From contig JAPFFF010000009.1 of NCBI GenBank assembly GCA_039105265.1, positions 1,054,001 to 1,118,000 of the forward strand: a DNA stretch of 64,000 bases. The letters are read 5' to 3'. A model generated the notes under the pieces. The model made no database searches and had not been told where the DNA came from. It worked only from the letters and a program-made list of their open reading frames with translations. Positions 21,901 to 31,200 of the stretch are shown piece after piece. Each line of letters opens with the position of its first letter. Position 1 is the stretch's first letter. The translations under genes were made by a program, and so were the position numbers. This DNA is from Tritrichomonas musculus. Lineage: Eukaryota; Parabasalia; Tritrichomonadida; Tritrichomonadidae.

Positions 21901-21982
21901 AATCACATCCGGGTGGAAGATCCAAAAGACTTGGCTTTTGATGTTCCACTTGATAAAAATATTTTCCACAACGAAGTGTCAT
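18917..21982 (-). CDS. Disordered Asn/Ser-rich and Glu-rich protein
   Basis: The 1021-residue product has a short ordered N-terminus (about 1-50, starting MTLRCGKYFYQVEHQKPSLL), then about 550 residues dominated by Asn, Ser, Thr and Tyr with runs of Asn, then an acidic second half with many runs of Glu (about 680-960), and finally a basic helical segment (about 965-1021). No domain is recognised. Most of it should be intrinsically disordered. The conserved-looking ends are the parts worth searching. It is convergent with the coiled-coil gene before it and divergent from the UBR ligase gene 490 bases away. Several antisense ORFs here only mirror the low-complexity repeats. Confidence 0.6.
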   Translation of the reverse strand: MTLRCGKYFYQVEHQKPSLLDLPPGCDSILKKKEEIYDYDFKKFMFTSYQSSSIRTKRTISSNSNDNNNNFYNNTNNPYGNKKKNYYSSNLNGLNFDYNNLQIESNYDDGSTRQRNDRYDSNSKDDNFFTNKISMNPPRSDNIFREKSSNADYNNRNSTRQNNYNNDNYNSNNFNSNNYNRSNYNSNYDSNTRNGNGYTDSNYNSNVTNNYNSSRNQHNINSQPKVSSIEHYDYQAKTSSAFPNNSQTTNHAHQSKSSKKYSSNANLNSGGLSSNTNKMDQNVYTSKPNSSSKAKLSSNTNLSSNNNYQSNTNFSSKPNLPSSTNLPSRPISNLNTNQSTTTNTAYTSKINTSSKVNSITPSALNTNVIENSRYSKKAPVYDYSKPIPSATYGPDSSSRTKSFKNSTSKSSNVSTKVGNRSNFNVDSQPPSIPSKFAGSSSRSKYTSTSSMQSTNTTKVSSSSINHNSQFTKTSDLLNQHAPRNLGDTSQLRSQAKTINSTQKSSYYDEVRTPNLTQYVRPTGGKSSTNVGLTTSTTTNEAQFIAHQAHYAGNTEAPINPPSALLAKKNAISNPGYDFLQPDHQNFSQSQSQSMMNEAANDSFTIDPVPKKTRVEFPEPQTAPKPFQMIDVNLEGEVSQEDAKKVEDLNELMKSFNADSENEDEINGSKLNKKNNKPLITADDLKKGIFSSSEKYFEEEEEEAQIEDVQGENEINNQFQPLENLSDLEDIEKKSKDFDNQNFFIGVEEEEEENVQLYEEENKLEIASGEETPNNSTLPKEQVDIMPIEDDENNDLLDEDDLAQSSEIQSILDKFKKTIGDEEEEDENTYELIKHLEEEEETEDKNRQNNNIEEILNKQKTNNDENPIEDKTVEDPFLEEEENESMIEKVDVDINLSDDENNNNINNDNEQPEEKKEPILKDNFLNNINGEEEESFNYSSLEEILRRAKDQHMLSDGNEEDEEEEAFIYQENKTPTSHFKKPLQFLSQNIKNKYAKSNGGITLAHEFADRLLKIQLKKILYP

Positions 21983-22472
21983 GAAGATAAAAAAGATTAT
22001 ACTTTAAAATTTTTTTTGTAAACGGAATAAAAACACGTTTTTATCAAACGTTTTCAACAATTTTATTTGGAATATTATTTGATTTTTGCAATACTTTATA
22101 TTATGCATAAATAAAAAATAGTTATTTCCTTTTTTGGCTTCTTTTAAATATTTCATATTCATTATATCCGCATGAATAAGAATTCATTTTATGATTTCTA
22201 TAATAAAATTATATAAAAATGCATTTGTAAGTATATTTTCAAAATGTTTTAATATTGTAAACTAAGATATGAATGTTTTATTTTGAAAGAAATTCAGAAG
22301 TAGTGTTTCTACTTTTTCATAACATTCATAGAAATTCGAAGACTCTCACATTATCTTGTAGAAATAAAATATTTTTTCTTAATAAAAAAGATTTGGTCTT
22401 TTAATTTGATCAGGATATAAAAATATTGAAAATGAAAAATAATCATTCAATATTTCAATAATTATTTAAAAA
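21983..22472. promoter_or_regulatory. Shared 5' region between divergent genes
   Basis: AT-rich, without an ORF. TCATTC and TCAATA occur about 15-30 bases before the ATG of the UBR ligase, consistent with a trichomonad Initiator. No clear counterpart is seen close to the ATG of the minus-strand gene. Confidence 0.3.
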
Positions 22473-25400
22473 ATGAGCGATGAAGAGAGCGAGATTGAAA
22501 TTTTAACAGATGAAATGATGCACGGTCTTGAAATAGACTTAATTACTGGTCTCGATAACTGTGAAAATATTATTAAAGGAAATGATGAGAAAAACAAAGA
22601 TTTAAAATTTCATGAATATTTAGATAAAATTCAAGAGAACGTCAAAAGATGCTCTTGCTATACTTCATGGAGTGGTGTAAAAACATTAGCAGTTAAATGC
22701 CGAACATGCTCACAAGAAGCTGAAAAATCAGATGATTCAAAAGGATTACTCTGCTTATCTTGCTTTTTGAATGGGAATCATGAAGGACATGACGTTCAAA
22801 TTGTTTATTCAACATATGGAAATTGCTGCTGCGGTGATTCATTATATTATAAACCAGAAGGTTTTTGCTCTAAACACTCTATACCAGATGAGCATCCAGA
22901 ACTTACTCAATTTGATCGTAGACAGAGAATTACAATGATTAGCGCAACAAAAGCGCTGCTAAAGCACTTGCTTTATTATTCAAACTATGAGACAATTACT
23001 TCTAATTTAATTTTAAAGTGGATTCAAAGATTAATTTTTATTGGGGATGCAGCCAGAAGATGTGTTGCTATTGCATGGATTCAAACAATAAATTTATTTG
23101 ATTTATATCAGAATTGCATACATTTAAACCATGAACAGTCCAATTTATTATTGTTAATCATTGGTTCTCTTATTAATGATGCAGCATTTCGCACTTATTT
23201 TACAAAATCATTACTTTCAAATTTAGATCATTATGTATGGTTAAATAGCCGATTTACCTTGATGGATTTGAATAAATTGAAATTAATAATGAACCATGAT
23301 TCAAATTCACCAGATGATGATATTCCTCTTGCTCAAGCTGTTCAGTTGTTTACATTTTCATGTCTTTCAATGTCTAAAAATCTTACATCACAACTTATTC
23401 GGACAAACCAAATAAATTGGCTCAATATTTCTAGTAAGTCCCTTGTAATTATTCATCATTATTTATTTTCTCTTAAAGATAAATTACGTAGCTATGGATT
23501 TTTAGACAGCGTTCAAAAACCTATGCTATTATTAATAGATGTTGGCTTAAAAGAAATCAGCAAAGCAAATGAGAATGAGAATGAAGGTAATTTAGATCCA
23601 TCTGCTAATTTGAATTTTATTGATCAATTCTCTGCCTTTTGTCGTAAATCTGAAATGACATTTCCAATAACTAGGCAAGTTTTTGGAGATAAAATGAATG
23701 ATCCAACCAAATTACAGACAATTGTTTTTGAATTCTATTTCAACTTATTTACAATTATTCAGACCATTAAAAACGAAAATATACTTAGTGATACTCCAAT
23801 TTTCCTCTTAGACGACTTTTTCAGAAATGATCTAAATTCTGACAAAGTAGACAAAGATGTTCCTGGTTCAATTTTTGAGCATTCAGTTTTACAGAAAGGC
23901 GTTATATTTTCACAAGTATATCCGCTTCATTTGCTTGCATACGTATGTTGTGATTTAACCAAACCTAATTCCATTCAAGAACTGTCAGAAAAAGTTTATA
24001 ACAATGATGTAGATTTATTTTTAAAGAATTGGATTTTATTACCACTTCGCTATTTAGCAGCCTGCGATTTGAATCAATTTGATTTTTTCATAAGAAACGA
24101 TACAGAGACTATCAACGTCATAAACTCATTACGATACAAGAACAACATTGGCAACAACTTTATAATCATATTTTCGTTGATACAGCAAATTTTATTCTTA
24201 TATAAAGATAAAGAAGAAATTTTAGAAATAATTTGCCATACATATGGACTCTTTTTAACCAGCAAGATCCAACCAAATCCGCAATCAGAACCAGACAACA
24301 ATGAATCAAAATTAATGGAAAAACAAATACATGGAAGATTATTTGCATTTCTTCATTTTATTTGTTCATTAATTTTTGATAATTTATGTTTTAAGAGGGA
24401 CTTTTTCAATATGAGACGATATGCAACAATGACTCATTTGAAATTTAGAATGAGTGGTTTGAATGCTTCTCAAATTGACGAAATTTGGCCGAATCATCCT
24501 ATGAGTGACGTTAAATTCATTGAAGATTTGCCTAGTTTCACAACGCAAATAACTGGCGGTTATTCAGGAACAATTTATAAACTCAGAAATGACGTTAAAT
24601 GGCATCCTATCTTGCCTTTCCTCGATACTGGTCTCATCCTACAAGCTATCCAAGACTTCTGCAATAAGAATCCTTCTTCGTTGATCCCCTTCCCTGAAAT
24701 TCCAGGTGAAATCGAGCTTGACAAAGAAAGAACTGCAATCTTGTTCCAGCCCCTTCTTTATGCTTTTGAATACTTCATCTTGAGCACTTACACAAACTTC
24801 CAAGAACTGCTGCAGTTGACGCTGAATCTCCTCGTTATTACCAAAAAATCACTTCAGAATTATGACGAAAAAGTGAATAACGAAGAGAAACAACAAATCG
24901 TGGCCGAGAACTTGCTAGACTTGGTCAACCAATTGAAAGGAGTTTCATTCAATCAATTCCTAAATCTAAAAATATCACTCATGTCTTCAAAACTAGGAAA
25001 CTCAACTGAAAACAAAGGAAAGCAAGAACAAAATCAAGTAAACCAAACTGAAACCAGCAACAACAACAATAATAATGAAAATCAAACTGAAACCAACAAC
25101 AACAACAATAATAACAATGAAACTCAAACTGAAACCAGCAACAACAACAATAATAATGAAACTCAAACTGAAACCAGCAACAACAACAATAATAATGAAA
25201 CTCAAACTGAAACCAGCAACAACAACAATAATAATGAAACTCAAACTGAAACCAGCAACAACAACAATAATAATGAAACTCAAACTGAAACCAACAACAA
25301 CAATAATAATGAAAACCAAACTGAAAATAACAACAACAATAATAATAACAATGAAACTCAAACTGAAACCAACAACAATAATCATAATAATAATGAAAAC

Positions 25401-27482
25401 CAAACTGAAACCAGCAACAACAATAATAATAATGAAACTCAAACTGAAACCAACAATAATAGTCATAATAATAATAATGAAAACCAAACTGAAAGCAACA
25501 ACAACAATAATAATGAAAACCAAACTCAAAATAATAACAACAATGAAAACTCAACTAATGATAATGATGATAATGATAATATCGAGAAAGAAGATGTAAA
25601 AGTACCTGAGATGAAAAGTATCATCGATTTCATTTTAGAATTGGATGAGCTTGGACAGTCAGTTCTTAAAGAGTTAGAGATTGCAATACCAACAAAAAGT
25701 TCTGATGATAACGATAACGATAAGAACGATACAGAAAAAGAAGAAGAGTCAATTTCCTTGTCATCAGCTCCATCATCCACAAAGAGCAACAAAGCGAATT
25801 TATTAAAACAGCAAATTTTGCAAAATTTTAAAAATCAGCAAAAATCATTTTCAGATGCGCATGACGTCAAATGTGATCAAAACAGCTCCAATCTTGAATG
25901 TTGTGTCTGTGGGTGTAGCAGTCAACAAGACTCGACAAATGTTGATGATTATTTATTCTATCCGTGCCTTTCATACAAGACAATTGTTCCCAAGGTAGTT
26001 GAGACCAAACAGATCATGAAAACTGTTTCGTTACGAATTTGTATGCATCCGATTCATACGAAGTGTGTTGATATTGAAGTGAACAATGAAGAAGCCAATT
26101 CAAGCGACGATCTATTGAAAAAGTTAGTACATTTTCAATGTCCTTCAGATCGATGTCCACGAAATTGTCTTCTTCCTATTGTTACGACCGAATTTGCACC
26201 AATTCCTAAGTCAAATCCACTTTATCAACTTCTTACATGTTTTGTTCAATCAGCTTATGGTCTTGAAACATTCGTTGTTGATATTGTTCGTTCTTTTTGC
26301 GCAGAAATTGAATTACTTGAAATAAGAGCGAGAGACAATCCAACTTGTCTTGATAGCTTGGCAACACAAACAACAATTCATCTTGTTTATCTTGCAATTT
26401 GGCATACTCGAAGCAGTGAAGCTGATTACATCTTAGAACATGATGATGATTCAATTACTCCTTTAATGAAATATATATTAATATTGATATCTCTCGGTCC
26501 AAGAAAAGAAGTTAATCCCCACGACATTGTCCATGCAATTGCTAGTGAAATGACAGAAATGACAAAAATAATTAGATTGGTTGTCTTTTTACGTTGTTGT
26601 GCCATTTTTGATTATATCGCGAGAAATGATCGAAAATTCCTCGAAGAAAAAGTTCAGCAATTTACTACAACGCATCAAAGAAATCAATCTAAACATCATC
26701 ATAAAAGGATTAATAAGAAAGTAGTTCAGGTTCAGCATATCGGTAAATGCATAACAACTCAAAATGAAGTTAACAATAATATTGAAGATGAGGATGATGA
26801 TGAGAATATATTGAAATCTTCATCAAGCTCAATATTATCTTCATCAAATGAACAATTTTATGATAATAGCAACACGAATAATAATGATAGTGAAGATGAT
26901 GATACTATCGATTCTAATGCAAGTATTGATTGGGATGTCGTTTTATCGCCCGAATTTTTATTTTATTTTTATAATATTGGATTCTCAAGTGATGTTTCAA
27001 AGATAATTAAAGAAAATTATATGATATTATTCCCTCTATTCGACTTTGGCCCTCTTCCTAATAATTTCCTCCAATTCATGAATGATCCTTTTGAAACTAA
27101 TATTAATATTAATTTATCAAATACAATTGAAGGCGAAATTGCAATATGCTTATTTTCACATAAATATGTGACGCTGCCTAACTCAGTAAATCATAAGAAA
27201 ACGCAAGGAGCATTTCCTCCTGTAAGCGAATTCTTAAAAACAACTTTAAAGAAAACTTTTTCAGTTTTCCTTGTTTTAAATGGCCCTCAGGCTTCATCAG
27301 TACTCATTTGTGATTTGAAAACTAATAAAATCATTCGTATTAAAGGATTTTATGTAGACCAGTTTGATGAAGAAGATCCAGGATTAAAGAGAGGGCATAT
27401 TCTTACTCTTTCTCAATCTAAGAAAAAAGAAACGATTGAAAACATTTTATCTGGAAACTGGACAAATTATAGAACTTGGTGA
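22473..27482 (+). CDS. UBR-box and RING E3 ubiquitin ligase, UBR1/2-like
   Basis: The 1669-residue protein carries the UBR1 plan. A UBR box spans about 60-137, with paired Cys, Cys-Arg-Thr-Cys, Cys-Leu-x-Cys, His-Glu-Gly-His and Cys-Cys-Cys-Gly-Asp, which binds type 1 N-degrons (basic N-terminal residues). A long helical region follows. A RING-type zinc domain runs about 1143-1234, with Cys-Cys-Val-Cys, a central Cys-x-His-x-x-His-x-x-Cys and a final Cys-Pro-x-x-x-Cys. The C-terminal cap ends with EEDPGLKRG, typical of UBR1 family tails. The expected role is ubiquitination of N-degron substrates in cytosol or nucleus. An Asn/Thr/Glu tandem repeat (about 858-1028) sits just before the RING. 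Length is close to other UBR1 proteins even with the insert. Confidence 0.85.
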   Translation: MSDEESEIEILTDEMMHGLEIDLITGLDNCENIIKGNDEKNKDLKFHEYLDKIQENVKRCSCYTSWSGVKTLAVKCRTCSQEAEKSDDSKGLLCLSCFLNGNHEGHDVQIVYSTYGNCCCGDSLYYKPEGFCSKHSIPDEHPELTQFDRRQRITMISATKALLKHLLYYSNYETITSNLILKWIQRLIFIGDAARRCVAIAWIQTINLFDLYQNCIHLNHEQSNLLLLIIGSLINDAAFRTYFTKSLLSNLDHYVWLNSRFTLMDLNKLKLIMNHDSNSPDDDIPLAQAVQLFTFSCLSMSKNLTSQLIRTNQINWLNISSKSLVIIHHYLFSLKDKLRSYGFLDSVQKPMLLLIDVGLKEISKANENENEGNLDPSANLNFIDQFSAFCRKSEMTFPITRQVFGDKMNDPTKLQTIVFEFYFNLFTIIQTIKNENILSDTPIFLLDDFFRNDLNSDKVDKDVPGSIFEHSVLQKGVIFSQVYPLHLLAYVCCDLTKPNSIQELSEKVYNNDVDLFLKNWILLPLRYLAACDLNQFDFFIRNDTETINVINSLRYKNNIGNNFIIIFSLIQQILFLYKDKEEILEIICHTYGLFLTSKIQPNPQSEPDNNESKLMEKQIHGRLFAFLHFICSLIFDNLCFKRDFFNMRRYATMTHLKFRMSGLNASQIDEIWPNHPMSDVKFIEDLPSFTTQITGGYSGTIYKLRNDVKWHPILPFLDTGLILQAIQDFCNKNPSSLIPFPEIPGEIELDKERTAILFQPLLYAFEYFILSTYTNFQELLQLTLNLLVITKKSLQNYDEKVNNEEKQQIVAENLLDLVNQLKGVSFNQFLNLKISLMSSKLGNSTENKGKQEQNQVNQTETSNNNNNNENQTETNNNNNNNNETQTETSNNNNNNETQTETSNNNNNNETQTETSNNNNNNETQTETSNNNNNNETQTETNNNNNNENQTENNNNNNNNNETQTETNNNNHNNNENQTETSNNNNNNETQTETNNNSHNNNNENQTESNNNNNNENQTQNNNNNENSTNDNDDNDNIEKEDVKVPEMKSIIDFILELDELGQSVLKELEIAIPTKSSDDNDNDKNDTEKEEESISLSSAPSSTKSNKANLLKQQILQNFKNQQKSFSDAHDVKCDQNSSNLECCVCGCSSQQDSTNVDDYLFYPCLSYKTIVPKVVETKQIMKTVSLRICMHPIHTKCVDIEVNNEEANSSDDLLKKLVHFQCPSDRCPRNCLLPIVTTEFAPIPKSNPLYQLLTCFVQSAYGLETFVVDIVRSFCAEIELLEIRARDNPTCLDSLATQTTIHLVYLAIWHTRSSEADYILEHDDDSITPLMKYILILISLGPRKEVNPHDIVHAIASEMTEMTKIIRLVVFLRCCAIFDYIARNDRKFLEEKVQQFTTTHQRNQSKHHHKRINKKVVQVQHIGKCITTQNEVNNNIEDEDDDENILKSSSSSILSSSNEQFYDNSNTNNNDSEDDDTIDSNASIDWDVVLSPEFLFYFYNIGFSSDVSKIIKENYMILFPLFDFGPLPNNFLQFMNDPFETNININLSNTIEGEIAICLFSHKYVTLPNSVNHKKTQGAFPPVSEFLKTTLKKTFSVFLVLNGPQASSVLICDLKTNKIIRIKGFYVDQFDEEDPGLKRGHILTLSQSKKKETIENILSGNWTNYRTW
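25045..25555 (+). repeat. 39-bp tandem repeat coding TETSNNNNNNETQ
   Basis: About 13 units lie in frame inside the UBR ligase gene. Four consecutive units near the middle are almost identical (13 codons, 39 bases); flanking units vary in the number of Asn codons and swap Ser for Asn, Gln for Asn, or add His. The near-identity of the central copies points to recent expansion or gene conversion, and the array length is probably polymorphic. Confidence 0.9.
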
Positions 27483-27755
27483 TTTTTATGTTATTTTTCA
27501 AGATAAAATTATTAAATTAAAAATAAAATATATTGATAAAAAGAATTTGGATTTAAACGTAATACTAAAATCGCATTGCATGCTTTAGATACAGCTATTG
27601 AAATCAAATATAGATTATATGATTATATTAAATAAATAAATATATTAATTAAATAAGTATTTAATAAAAAAGCTTTTAGGAATCGTTTACTATCATTAAA
27701 TAAGTATATATACAAATCAGTAATTTGGTAAGAAAAGCATCCACATTGTAATATC

Positions 27756-28149
27756 TACAGTAAGGTTTCAAAATTGGAAAACGTTTCAAAATAGGAAAAT
27801 CGACTTTTTGAGAAAAAAATTTTCATTAATAAAAATGAAAGAAATAAAGAAATAGAGAGAAAATCTTGTTTAAACCTACCATTTTAAGAAATAATATTTC
27901 CATGATTAAGTTTATCACACAGCTGTTTGCGACATTATATTCATTAAATAGTGCTTTCCTATCTCTATATGAAAAAATGAGCATCATTCAAAAAGTGGAT
28001 TTTCCATTTTTGCAACGCTATAAAGGAAAATCCAAATTTGAATTAAATTCGTTATTTTGACTTTTATTTTAAATTCATTTTAATCGTTTTCTATGAAAAA
28101 GTAGATTTTCCTCTTTTGAGACGTTTTTGAATTTTACAACCTTACTGTA
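27756..28149. mobile_element. 390-bp MITE-like element with about 60-bp inverted ends
   Basis: The left end CAGTAAGGTTTCAAAATTGG and the right end, read on the other strand, CAGTAAGGTTGTAAAATTCA start alike and stay alike for about 60 bases, including AGGAAAATC(G/T)ACTTTTT. Both ends are flanked by TA (27756-27757 and 28148-28149), the target duplication of the Tc1/mariner/pogo superfamily. The interior has no transposase; the 64-codon ORF inside (27866-28060) is not convincing. It lies 78 bases before the ATG of the giant coiled-coil gene, so it may form part of its promoter. Confidence 0.7.
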
Positions 28150-28226
28150 ATTCAAATGAAAATTTATAATGCCAAATATAAATTCAAAATCTCGTTCGTT
28201 AAAAACCAAAATAAAGATAATTTTAT

Positions 28227-31200
28227 ATGTATGGGCAAACAGATCCTAAGTCACTTCGTGCAGATATAGATAAATGTTTACAACAGTGTGATGATACTCG
28301 ACAACTTTTTACTACTTTTCAGGATTCTATAACTCAAATAGTTAATAATAGCAAATTCATCCAACAATTAAATATAGTATATGATCAATTGGCCAAAATC
28401 GAAGATAGTCAAAAGAATTTTTTAACTATTGGTAAATATTTGAAAGATCATGAAGAATTTTTTTTAAGTCTGGAACCTGAATTAGATGAAAGCAAAGCGA
28501 AGATCAGAAAATTACACAAAAAGGAAAAAGAATTATTTGCTGATCAGGAAATTTTAAAAACCCAAATTAGTGATCATAACACAAATCTAATTAGCATTAA
28601 ATCTTTTATTGATGATGAAAATACCAGACAAAATCAATTGAAAAATATAATTATGGATGAAGCCAAAAAAGAAAGCCAAGATTATACTAATGCAGAATTT
28701 CGAAGGTTAAATACTAAAATAGACACAGAGCAGCAAGTGAAACTTGACCAACTAGATAACATCCATAAAGCACAATTACAAGGGCTAACAGAAAGTTTTC
28801 AAAATTTCGTTGACCAAACGAATAATTCAATAAATAATATTACAATAGACCATGAAAATGCAGTTAAAAGAATTGATGCATTGGATGAGTCATTAGGCAA
28901 AACAAATGACACAGTTGAAGCTATTAATAATAAGCAGATATTAGATTCTGGTAGAATTGACGATCTCTCAAACAATTTTAACGATATGAACGAAAAAATT
29001 AATGATATAAATGATAAAATTAACGATATATATGATAAGATTAGATTAATTGAAGCTAACATACAAATTAACAAACAAGAATCTGAACAAGAAGACCAAA
29101 ACTTATATGATGAAATAAATAATTTAAAACAACGGGATAATGACCAAGATCTTGAAAACCAAAACGCCTTTAATGAAATACGAGATGAAATCAATAATTT
29201 AAAAAGTAAGGATGATGAAATTGATCAGAGATTAACCGATGAGGTAAATAATTTAAATAATCAAATTCAACAATTAGATGAAAAAGCTGCTGATAACTTA
29301 AAGCAACAAGCAGATCGTCTAGATGAACGAATTGATGAGTCAAACAACAATTTTGATCAGTTTGTTGAGCAAGATAGAATAACAATTGAAAATATTCATA
29401 AAAGAGAGGATGAAATAGAACAAAACCATGAAGATCTAAAAGAATCTCTTGATCAAAAAGAAGCAAATTTATCCAACGCTTTTACTGAGTTATCAGAACG
29501 ATTTAACAATGTGAAAGAATATTTATCAGAAAAAGTTCGTTTCTGTTCCAATAGAAATGAAGAAGTTTATAGGAAAATCATCACTCTTCAAGGCGATGAT
29601 AAAAGTAGGTGGAAAGACGTTACAATGACCGATTTTGGTGATATATTAGATAATATCAAAAGTAAAGTTGACGATACTTCAAATGAATTGAAAAACAATC
29701 TTGACTTCGCCAAAGAAAAAATGATGAAAGATATTCAAATCGCAAATGAAAAAACGATTAAAAGCGTTGAAAGTTTACAAAATCAACTTGATAATCAAAG
29801 AGAGTCCATTCAACAAGTTTTATCTGAGCAGATCCAAAATGCGAGTGAACAATTTCATCAAATTATGAATGAAATGAATGTAGATTCAATTCAAACAAGG
29901 CAGCTTTTATGTCAATTTTTTGAAGTTGATTCAAAAGTTCTTTCATTAGCTTTAAGTCAACCAGCAGCAGCAGAAAGCAGTGAAGACAGTGATAAAGGCG
30001 ACGATCAAAATAAAGAGAAAAAGTTTTCCTTTATAACAAGTCTTCCTGTTTTACTTCAAAAAATTGACAGCGTTGATGAAAGATCCCAAGATTCTGCCAA
30101 ACGGTTAAATGAGGAATTAAATGACCTTACTAATAACATATTAGAAGAATTAGAATCATATGATATTTTGAAATCTGACATCGAAAAAAAAAGGAATGAC
30201 ATAGAAACGTTTAAAAACATGATTACAACCAAGGTTGATGAAATAACAAGCAAAACTGAAGAAGTTAAAATTAACGAAGAAAATATTAATAAAGACCTAC
30301 TTCTAATTGAGAATAAAATAGAGCAAGCAAACAATAGAATGGATCGTTCTGATGATCAATTAAAGAATGACTTAGATAACATTCGAAATCAAATCGAATT
30401 AAATGACAACTCAATTAAATCAATCGTTAATTCAAAATTCGAAACATTCAATACTAGCTACAAAGAAACTATTCAAGAATTACAACAGAATACTCAAGAT
30501 ATTCATGATAGAATAGATGGAATGTTTGGTTCGTCAGGAATGACATTTGACAAATTTGTTGAAGAAATAAGAAATGTTCGTGAAGAAACAACTCGATTTT
30601 TCAACTCAGAAGAAAAGACCAACCAAAAAATCGACCAAATAAAAAGTGATGTTGATGCCTATGCACAAAATGCTTCTGAAATAAATGAGCAAACAATAAA
30701 TGAGCTCAATGAAGTAAAGAGCCAATTACAGTCAACAATTGACAATAATGCAAAAACAGCAGATGAGCAATTAAGAGCCTCTCAAAATGATCTTCAAAGG
30801 GCAATTGAATCTGTTGATAAAAAGATTTTTGATTTTATCGGCTCTAACAATCCAAAATTGAAAATTAGTGATATTTTTGCCCGTATAAAAGAAGTTGATG
30901 AAAATAGTAAAAATGCTGATATCCAATTAAGTAATCGAATCGATGAGCTTGAAAAGAATGCAACTGAAAACTTCTCCAAGATAGCGACAACGTGCCTTAA
31001 ATTAAACAAGAATGTTGAAATCAGAAAATCAGAGATAGAAAACCTTCAAAAGCAAACAAAAAATAATTTCATTGAATTTGATAACCGAATAAACTCAGAA
31101 AAAGTTCAAATATTAAATCAAGTTAAACAGAATCAAGAAGAAACCTTATATAAATTAAATGAAATAAGTAACACTTTTTCAGATGTTAGGAAGTCAATTG

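Noticed and set aside
24979..25599. Antisense and frame-shifted ORFs of 170-190 codons over the Asn-rich array
   Set aside because: They only mirror the 39-bp tandem repeat of the UBR ligase gene, which has clear domains on both sides.
27866..28060. 64-codon ORF inside the 27.8-kb MITE
   Set aside because: It runs into the terminal repeat and shows no transposase motif.
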